Below, in pieces: positions 1 to 4,746 of a stretch of DNA of 5,718 nucleotides (its first letter is position 1; the number at the start of each line of letters is the position of its first letter). The notes under the pieces were generated by a model, which did not search any database, was not told where the DNA came from, and worked only from the letters and a program-made list of their open reading frames with translations. Source of the DNA: Treponema sp. (GTDB lineage Bacteria; Spirochaetota; Spirochaetia; Treponematales; Breznakiellaceae); NCBI GenBank assembly GCA_031278025.1, contig JAITLF010000372.1:1-5718 (forward strand), read 5' to 3'. A program made the position numbers and the translations under genes.

Positions 1-314
1 GGGCATTGGTCATAGAGGACGATAACGGTATTTCATCATTTATGGAGAAACCCGAAGGAGACGAGGCCTGGATAAACGGCGGGTTTTTTGTGATGGAGCC
101 GGAGGTATTCGGGTATTTGGCTGACGGGGACGAGACGGTACTGGAGCGGACGCCTCTGGAGCAGCTTGCCAAAGACGGGCAGCTTAACGCGTATAAGCAT
201 ACCGGGTTTTGGAAGGCCATGGATTCGCTGAAAGACAAGAACGAGTTGACCGCTTTATGGGTAAAAGGAAAAGCGCCCTGGGCCTTGTGGCAAAGACCGA
301 GTGAAACGGTTTGA
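1..314 (+). CDS. rfbF: Glucose-1-phosphate cytidylyltransferase, C-terminal part (5' end outside window)
   Basis: This is the 3' end of a gene whose frame (codons starting at 3, 6, 9...) is already open at the left edge, so the true start lies upstream. About 103 of the roughly 255 residues usual for the family are present. The enzyme joins alpha-D-glucose 1-phosphate and CTP to CDP-glucose in the cytoplasm, the first step towards CDP-linked deoxy and branched sugars. The call rests on family signatures that can be read directly: FMEKPEGDEAWINGGFF (F-x-EKP-x-GD-xx-WINGGFF is highly characteristic), ERTPLEQLAKDGQL, YKHTGFWKAMDSLKDKNEL, and the closing KAPWALW. The family normally ends at about this APW-x-W point; the extra seven residues run into the next gene, which overlaps by 14 bp. 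Related hexose-1-phosphate nucleotidylyltransferases (RmlA, GalU) lack the WINGGFF and GFW-x-xMD pattern, so CDP-glucose synthesis is a confident call. Confidence 0.93.
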   Translation, partial: ALVIEDDNGISSFMEKPEGDEAWINGGFFVMEPEVFGYLADGDETVLERTPLEQLAKDGQLNAYKHTGFWKAMDSLKDKNELTALWVKGKAPWALWQRPSETV

Positions 315-1749
315 TGTGATCATCATAGGCGGCGGCGCGGTAGGCTGCGCCGTTGCCTATACCTTAAGCAAATACGACTTGAGCGTGGCTCTGTTGGAGC
401 GTAACCCGGATGTTGCCATGGGTACGTCAGGGAAAAACAGCGCCGTGGTACATGCGGGCTTCAACAACCGGCCCGGATCGTTGATGGCAAGGCTCTGTGT
501 GGAGGGCAATGCCAGGTTTGAATCGCTCTGTAAAACCCTGGATGTACCCTATAAACGTACCGGGAAACTGGTTATCGGATTTTCCGATGCTGATATGGCA
601 ATTGTTGAGCAGATCATCGCCGATGGCCGGCGGAACGGCTGCGAAGGGCTTGAACGTATCGGCCCTGAAAAAATGAAAGAGCTGGAACCGGCGATTGCCG
701 GGAGCGGCGCTCTGTATTCGGCAAACACCGCCGTCTTTGATACCTTTCTGTACACGATACATCTGTGTGAGGCGGCCATACAAAACGGTGTTTCTTTTTT
801 CATGAATACCGAAGTTACCGCAGTCAGAAAAGAAAGCGGGTCTTTTATAGTGGCCGGCGGTAAGGACGAGTTTGAGGGGGAAATCCTGGTTAATTCCGCC
901 GGCCTTTATGCGGATAAAGTTTCCGCCATGGCGGGGGATAGTTCTTTCAGTATTTATCCCTGCCGGGGCGAGTATTTTATTCTGGACCCCTGCGCCGCGG
1001 AGTTGATTTCCCGTCCGGTATATCCGGTTCCACGCCAGGGAGTTGGCGGGCTGGGGGTGCACCTTACTACCGCCATAGACGGTTCGGTACTTATCGGTCC
1101 CGGTGCGGAATATATCGATAACCGGGAAGATTATGCCACAACCCAGGCCATGATGGACGCACTTTTCAAAGAGGCGCGGCAGATTATACCGGCCCTGCGG
1201 CAGGATATGATCATCGGCTCCTATGCCGGCATACGCCCGAAACTGGTTCCCCGGGGGCAGGTGAACTACGGGGATTTCATAATAGAAGAAAGCCGGAAAG
1301 TCGCAAACCTTATCAACCTTATCGGGATAGAATCGCCGGGCCTGACCGCGTCAATGCCCATTGCGGAAATGGTTGCGGGAATAATCAAGGCCAAGCGGCC
1401 GCTGGCGGAAAATACCGGGTATAAAGCGGAATATCACCGCTCCATACCATTTGCTTCGCTTGACGGCGAATCGCAGGATGCGTTAATCGGCGGCAATGCC
1501 GACTACGGCCGGGTTGTGTGCCGCTGTAAGACGGTAACCAAAGCGGAAATAGTAAAAGCGCTGCATAATCCCCTGGGTGTGCATACCGTTGTGAGCGTAA
1601 AGAACCGTGTTCATGCCACTATGGGCCGCTGTCAGGGCGGCTACTGCCTTGCAAAAATCATGAACATTATCATGGCGGAATATACCTTGCCGCCGGAAGA
1701 GGTTTGTTATCGCCGTCCGGGGGATATGCCGCTTTTTGGCAGCATGTAA
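301..1749 (+). CDS. FAD-dependent oxidoreductase (LhgO/GlpA-like) with C-terminal [2Fe-2S] BFD-like domain
   Basis: A 482-residue flavoprotein of the D-amino-acid-oxidase fold, closest in pattern to L-2-hydroxyglutarate oxidases and anaerobic glycerol-3-phosphate dehydrogenase A-like proteins. Visible signatures are the dinucleotide site I-I-I-G-G-G-A-V-G (G10, G12, G15), the TSGKNSAVVHAGF stretch (residues 42-54), YAGIRP (308-313) and GIESPGLT (342-349) near the FAD pocket. After about residue 400 follows a second module with C407-x-C409 and C444-x4-C449, the four-cysteine spacing of BFD-like [2Fe-2S] domains. The cofactor-bearing domains are therefore complete. The substrate cannot be read from sequence. 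Members act on 2-hydroxy acids or glycerol 3-phosphate; inside a sugar cluster a sugar or sugar-acid substrate is possible. No GlpB- or ferredoxin-like partner lies beside it. The GTG start is chosen because it puts the FAD motif four residues in, as usual. No good Shine-Dalgarno is seen, so translation is probably coupled to the overlapping upstream gene. Confidence 0.85.
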   Translation: MKRFDVIIIGGGAVGCAVAYTLSKYDLSVALLERNPDVAMGTSGKNSAVVHAGFNNRPGSLMARLCVEGNARFESLCKTLDVPYKRTGKLVIGFSDADMAIVEQIIADGRRNGCEGLERIGPEKMKELEPAIAGSGALYSANTAVFDTFLYTIHLCEAAIQNGVSFFMNTEVTAVRKESGSFIVAGGKDEFEGEILVNSAGLYADKVSAMAGDSSFSIYPCRGEYFILDPCAAELISRPVYPVPRQGVGGLGVHLTTAIDGSVLIGPGAEYIDNREDYATTQAMMDALFKEARQIIPALRQDMIIGSYAGIRPKLVPRGQVNYGDFIIEESRKVANLINLIGIESPGLTASMPIAEMVAGIIKAKRPLAENTGYKAEYHRSIPFASLDGESQDALIGGNADYGRVVCRCKTVTKAEIVKALHNPLGVHTVVSVKNRVHATMGRCQGGYCLAKIMNIIMAEYTLPPEEVCYRRPGDMPLFGSM

Positions 1750-1755
1750 CGATTC

Positions 1756-1761
1756 AAGGAG
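1756..1761 (+). promoter_or_regulatory. Ribosome binding site of the SDR gene
   Basis: AAGGAG ends six bases before the ATG at 1768, inside the 18-bp gap after the flavoprotein gene. It is the strongest Shine-Dalgarno in the window and fixes the start of the SDR gene. The gap is too short for an obvious promoter or terminator. Confidence 0.8.
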
Positions 1762-1767
1762 CTTTTC

Positions 1768-2811
1768 ATGAAAAAACATGTTCTGGTTACCGGTAACCTC
1801 GGATACATCGGTTCCACCATGGTTCCGGTACTGGCACAGGCCGGGTATGAGGTTAGCGGGTACGATATCGGCTATTATGCAGATTGTTATTTGACCGAAT
1901 CGCCGCAGCCGTTGGTGCGGCGGATACCAAAAGACATTCGGGATGTGGTTCCCGAAGACCTCGCGGGTATAGACACCGTCGTTCACCTTGCCGGGCTTTC
2001 CAATGATCCGCTGGGCGAATTTAACGCTTCCATAACGGAGGATATCAATTTTAAGGCCAGCATCCGCCTGGCCGAATGCGCGAAAAAGGCGGGTGTGCGG
2101 CGGTTTTTGTATACCTCTTCCCAAAGCGTGTACGGGGTATCGGATACCAGCAAAGATGTTGACGAGAACGGAGCGATAAACCCCATTACTGCCTACGCGA
2201 AGACCAAATGGCAAAGTGAATGTGAACTGAAAAAGCTGTGTTCCGATGATTTTGTCATAACCTGTCTGCGGCCCGCCACCGCCTACGGCGCGAGCCCGAA
2301 CTTGCGTACCGACATAGTGTTTAACGCCTTTGTCGCATACGCCTATACCAACAAACTCATTGAGATAAAAAGCGACGGGACTCCCTGGCGGCCCATGACC
2401 CATATCCGGGATATTGCCGCGGCGTTTATCGCCTGTATTGAAGCGCCTGCCGAACGTATCTATAACCAGGTCTTTAATGTGGGTACCGGTAACAACAACT
2501 ACACGGTACGCCAGCTCGCCGAGGCTGCCCGGAACCATGTGTCCGGCACGGAACTTACGTTTACCGGAGAGCATACGGATCCCCGGAGCTACCGGGTATC
2601 ATCCCAAAAGATACTCACCGTCCTGAAAGATTATTACCGTCCCCAATGGGACATTGAAAAAGGCGGCGAGGAGCTGATGAGGTTTTATCAATCGGTCAAT
2701 TTTGACAGCGCTGCGTTCAATAGCTATAAGTGTACCCGGCTCAAGGCGCTGAAAAAGCGGATAGAGGACGGGACGCTGGATGAGAATTTGCGGGTAAAGG
2801 CAGGAAAATGA
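1768..2811 (+). CDS. NAD-dependent epimerase/dehydratase, extended SDR family (nucleotide-sugar modifying)
   Basis: A 347-residue extended short-chain dehydrogenase, full length for the family. The Rossmann motif is VTGNLGYIG (G9-x2-G12-x2-G15), and an acidic residue at the end of strand 2 (GYD) suggests NAD rather than NADP. HLAGLSNDPLGE matches a subgroup of sugar epimerases seen in polysaccharide and glycosylation clusters. The catalytic set is S117/S118 in YTSSQSVYG and Y143-x3-K147 in ITAYAKTK. RPATAYG, RPMTHIRDIA and NVGTGNNNYTV are the usual substrate-domain elements. Such enzymes epimerise, dehydrate or reduce NDP-sugars through a 4-keto intermediate. Which of these applies, and whether the nucleotide is CDP, cannot be decided here. 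By position it could act on the CDP-sugar begun by the first gene, for instance as a ketoreductase in the role of YerF (inference). It overlaps the next gene by four bases (ATGA), so the two are probably translated together. Confidence 0.88.
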   Translation: MKKHVLVTGNLGYIGSTMVPVLAQAGYEVSGYDIGYYADCYLTESPQPLVRRIPKDIRDVVPEDLAGIDTVVHLAGLSNDPLGEFNASITEDINFKASIRLAECAKKAGVRRFLYTSSQSVYGVSDTSKDVDENGAINPITAYAKTKWQSECELKKLCSDDFVITCLRPATAYGASPNLRTDIVFNAFVAYAYTNKLIEIKSDGTPWRPMTHIRDIAAAFIACIEAPAERIYNQVFNVGTGNNNYTVRQLAEAARNHVSGTELTFTGEHTDPRSYRVSSQKILTVLKDYYRPQWDIEKGGEELMRFYQSVNFDSAAFNSYKCTRLKALKKRIEDGTLDENLRVKAGK

Positions 2812-3626
2812 CACTTCAAAAGATCAATTACGCGGAAACCGCAAAATCGCTTCGCCGGGAAATTCTTATTATGCTTCATAGGGCAAACGGTTCTTTTGCG
2901 GGCGGGGCTTTGAGTTGTATTGATATTATTACGGTATTATTCCATGGGTTTATGCGATTTAATCCGCGGAATCCGAAAGATCCGAATCGTGATATGTTTA
3001 TCCTGAGCAAAGGACATTCAAGCAGCGCCTTGTATGCGGGGCTTTATTCGGTAGGGATGATTGATCGGGAAACTCTTGCAAGCTATGGCATGGACGGTTC
3101 GAGTTTGATTATTCACCCCAAAAAAGACAGCTACCCGGGGATAGACGTTAGTTCGGGGGCGCTTGGTCACGGTATCGCGCTCGGTACGGGAAGCGCCTTG
3201 GCCGCCAGGATCATGGGGAGTGGCGCGCGGGTATTTGTTTTGATGGGAGACGGAGAATGCAATGAAGGTTCTGTCTGGGAGAACGCCGCTTTTGCCTCGC
3301 GTCAAAAACTCGGCAATTTGACTGTTATTGTGGATCGCAACGGGCTACAGGGATGCGGTTACGATAAAGACGTTTTGAATTACGGCGATATGGGTGAAAA
3401 ATTTCGGGCCTTTGGTTTTCATGTAATTGATATTGATGGTCACAATTACGGAGAAATTGAAGAATCGCTGGAACGGGTTATTTCGAATGATCAAAATAAG
3501 CCGGCTGCGATTATTGCGGAGACCATAAAAGGGAAAGGCGTTTCTTTTATGGAAAACCGCCTGGAGTGGCATTATAAATCTCTCAATGACGAACAGTTGA
3601 AGGTTGCCATGGGAGAACTTGCATGA
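2808..3626 (+). CDS. Transketolase-like enzyme, N-terminal (ThDP pyrophosphate-binding) subunit
   Basis: A 272-residue protein corresponding to the first domain of transketolase, as in two-subunit transketolases. It binds the diphosphate of ThDP and Mg2+ and needs the next protein to complete the active site. The cofactor motif is G147-D148-G149-E ... N178-G. SKGHSS carries H70, IIHP carries H103, GALGHG carries H121, and WHYK near the end carries H255, all matching expected transketolase histidines. The ending WHYKSLNDEQL is typical of the N-subunit family. Oddly, at the place of the usual GHxGGxLS motif it reads GSFAGGALS, so F30 replaces a normally conserved active-site histidine (see findings). 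The start is the ATG of an ATGA overlap, with AAAGG at 2796-2800 upstream. Hand-counted G+C is about 47 %, against roughly 55 % in sampled lines of the SDR gene. In this context a role in two-carbon transfer to a keto-sugar is more likely than central metabolism, but that is inference. Confidence 0.9.
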   Translation: MTLQKINYAETAKSLRREILIMLHRANGSFAGGALSCIDIITVLFHGFMRFNPRNPKDPNRDMFILSKGHSSSALYAGLYSVGMIDRETLASYGMDGSSLIIHPKKDSYPGIDVSSGALGHGIALGTGSALAARIMGSGARVFVLMGDGECNEGSVWENAAFASRQKLGNLTVIVDRNGLQGCGYDKDVLNYGDMGEKFRAFGFHVIDIDGHNYGEIEESLERVISNDQNKPAAIIAETIKGKGVSFMENRLEWHYKSLNDEQLKVAMGELA

Positions 3627-4582
3627 GGACGATATTTGTCGATGAAGCCGCGAAAATTGCCCGCGAAGATGATCGCGTTGTTTTTCTTATGTCCGAATGC
3701 GGTTTTTCCGTGACTGAGCATTTTGAAGAAGAATTTCCAGACCGGTTCTATAATACGGGGATCGCGGAACAGAGCTTGGTGGGCACTGCCGCCGGTATCG
3801 CTTTGCGGGGGCTGCGCCCCATAGCCTATAATATGGCGATGTTTCTAACCATGCGGGCCTATGAACAGATCCGCGTGGATGTCTGCTGCCAGAATCTGCC
3901 TGTCATATTGGCGGGGGTTGGCCCGGGCCTCAGTTACGGCGCGGCCGGTACCACCCACCATTCCATTGAAGATGTCGCTATTATGCGGGTACTGCCCAAT
4001 TTGACCATAGTCTTTCCCGCGTGTGAATTGGATGTCCGCCAGTCGGTCAGGCAGGCTATGGCTTTGGGAAGTCCCTGCTATATCGGCTTAAGCCGCGCCC
4101 CGCGGCAATTAACCGTGCCGTATTCCGCCGATATGTTTCAAATCGGGAAAGCCATTCGGATGACCGAAGGTACTGACGCGGCTGTCTTTGCCTATGGTTC
4201 CATGATTCCGGCGGCGATAGACGCCGCCTGCCTTCTGAAAAAAGATGGGATAGCCCTTCGTGTCTATAATATGCATACCATTAAGCCCCTTGATACAGAA
4301 GCCATTGATGAGGCTGCCAGAAATTGCGGGGTAATATTTTCCCTTGAGGAGGAAAATATTATCGGCGGGCTTGGGGGCGCCATCGCGGAATATGTCGCCG
4401 AAAAGGATCTTGTTCAATGCCGGTTCCGGCGACTGGGGGTGCCGGATGTATATTTGGATAAGGCCGGTTCTTATTCATGGCTGCTTACGCAATTTGATCT
4501 GGATGCGGGGGGCGTCGCTGATACAGTAAAAAAGGTCTTATGGAAGACCGATATGCCCCCCCATAGGAATACCGGGAATTGA
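3623..4582 (+). CDS. Transketolase-like enzyme, C-terminal (pyrimidine-binding) subunit
   Basis: A 319-residue partner of the preceding protein, covering the middle and C-terminal domains of transketolase. NTGIAEQ carries E49, the glutamate that activates the ThDP aminopyrimidine. MAMFLTMRAYEQIRVDV, PGLSYGAAGTTHHSIED and AIMRVLPNL are the expected pyrimidine-domain motifs, followed by SRAPR and a C-terminal transketolase domain with FSLEEENIIGGLGGAIAE. Together the two subunits would form a heterotetramer that moves a two-carbon ketol unit from a ketose donor to an aldehyde or ketone acceptor. Start: the ATG of an ATGA overlap with the N subunit, preceded by GGGAG at 3611-3615. The conserved fold seems to end near VKKVL; the last dozen residues are unlike the family and contain a C7 run (4556-4562). 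Losing one C would extend the protein to about 370 residues through the spacer. Related two-subunit E1 enzymes (1-deoxyxylulose synthase-like, pyruvate dehydrogenase E1) are less likely given the split point and motifs. Confidence 0.9.
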   Translation: MRTIFVDEAAKIAREDDRVVFLMSECGFSVTEHFEEEFPDRFYNTGIAEQSLVGTAAGIALRGLRPIAYNMAMFLTMRAYEQIRVDVCCQNLPVILAGVGPGLSYGAAGTTHHSIEDVAIMRVLPNLTIVFPACELDVRQSVRQAMALGSPCYIGLSRAPRQLTVPYSADMFQIGKAIRMTEGTDAAVFAYGSMIPAAIDAACLLKKDGIALRVYNMHTIKPLDTEAIDEAARNCGVIFSLEEENIIGGLGGAIAEYVAEKDLVQCRFRRLGVPDVYLDKAGSYSWLLTQFDLDAGGVADTVKKVLWKTDMPPHRNTGN

Positions 4583-4589
4583 TGATAGC

Positions 4590-4614
4590 TATTATATATG
4601 GGGTGTATATAATA
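4590..4614. repeat. 9-bp perfect inverted repeat in the spacer
   Basis: TATTATATA (4590-4598) and TATATAATA (4606-4614) are exact reverse complements around a seven-base centre, TGGGGTG, starting eight bases after the transketolase C stop codon. The arms are all A/T and no T-run follows, so it does not look like an intrinsic terminator. A dyad of this kind could be a regulator binding site, but AT-rich DNA also produces such symmetry by chance. Confidence 0.5.
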
Positions 4615-4642
4615 CAGAAGCCGATATATGTGGTTTATATGA
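4594..4642. repeat. Imperfect direct repeat pair, 30-bp period
   Basis: Bases 4594-4612 and 4624-4642 match at 16 of 19 positions, with mismatches at 4601/4631, 4605/4635 and 4611/4641. Both copies have A/T arms around a G-rich centre, and their dyad centres (4602 and 4632) are 30 bp apart, close to three helical turns. The second copy keeps only a 5-bp dyad (ATATA/TATAT). This may be a paired operator upstream of the last gene; the function is not shown. Confidence 0.4.
4608..4613 (+). promoter_or_regulatory. Possible -10 promoter element (TATAAT)
   Basis: A perfect TATAAT lies in the AT-rich spacer, inside the right arm of the inverted repeat, about 135 bp ahead of the GTG start of the last gene. 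No convincing -35 box sits 16-18 bp upstream: ATAGCT occupies that place, and a TTGATG at 4579-4584 is 23 bp away. A TATAAT is easily found by chance in such sequence, so this is only a candidate internal promoter. Confidence 0.22.
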
Positions 4643-4734
4643 GAATTTAGATTTATTAGGAGTTAATTTAAATTGTAAAAGATATTTTCGGAATGGTTCC
4701 CGGTTCCAATCTGAACTAACCGATGAGGCCGCGT

Positions 4735-4739
4735 GAGGT
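4735..4739 (+). promoter_or_regulatory. Ribosome binding site deciding the start of the last gene
   Basis: GAGGT lies seven bases before the GTG at 4747 and supports that start. The in-frame ATG at 4723 has no Shine-Dalgarno and would add eight residues that the family normally lacks. The site sits in the nine-base loop of a small possible hairpin, CCGCG (4729-4733) with CGCGG (4743-4747). Confidence 0.6.
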
Positions 4740-4746
4740 ATTCGCG

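Larger units (their letters stand above)
4530..4736 (+). other. Start-less open frame through the AT-rich spacer (possible gene remnant or frameshifted tail)
   Basis: The 164 bases between the transketolase C gene and the next start hold no recognised gene. One frame (codons at 4530, 4533 ... ending in TGA at 4734-4736) has no stop over 68 codons, although about 26 % G+C in 4583-4680 should give many. It has no ATG, GTG or TTG. The peptide is ordinary-looking (for example YYIWGVYNTE, ENLDLLGVNLN, KRYFRNGSRF), but I do not recognise it. In the 34 codons from 4581, hand-counted G or C falls 12 times at first, 10 at second and 4 at third position, the order expected of AT-rich coding DNA. It lies in the +1 frame relative to the transketolase C gene and ends ten bases before the next start. 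It could be the remnant of a transferred gene, a frameshifted extension, or chance. Confidence 0.3.

Noticed and set aside
1785..1798. 14-bp perfect palindrome GGTTACCGGTAACC near the start of the SDR gene
   Set aside because: It encodes part of the conserved VTGNLG cofactor motif. A 14-bp palindrome is expected by chance about once in a few windows of this size, so no function is claimed.
1483..2574. Long reverse-strand reading frame (363 codons) across the flavoprotein and SDR genes
   Set aside because: It lies opposite two clearly conserved genes, and its translation shows no family motif. It is a shadow of the codon pattern on the + strand.
4583..4660. Intrinsic terminator after the transketolase C gene
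   Set aside because: The only strong inverted repeat is pure A/T in its arms and is not followed by a run of T, so it does not fit a terminator.
4658..4678. AGGAG followed by TTG in the spacer, which looks like a translation start
   Set aside because: The TTG at 4673 is followed at once by TAA, so no peptide could be made.
4693..4719. Eight-codon ATG reading frame in the spacer, a possible leader peptide
   Set aside because: No ribosome binding site, no run of regulatory codons and no terminator/antiterminator structure follow it.
4723..4746. ATG at 4723 as the start of the ThDP gene
   Set aside because: It is in frame but has no ribosome binding site, and would add eight residues before the conserved VSEYI start of the family. 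GTG 4747 has GAGGT at good spacing.
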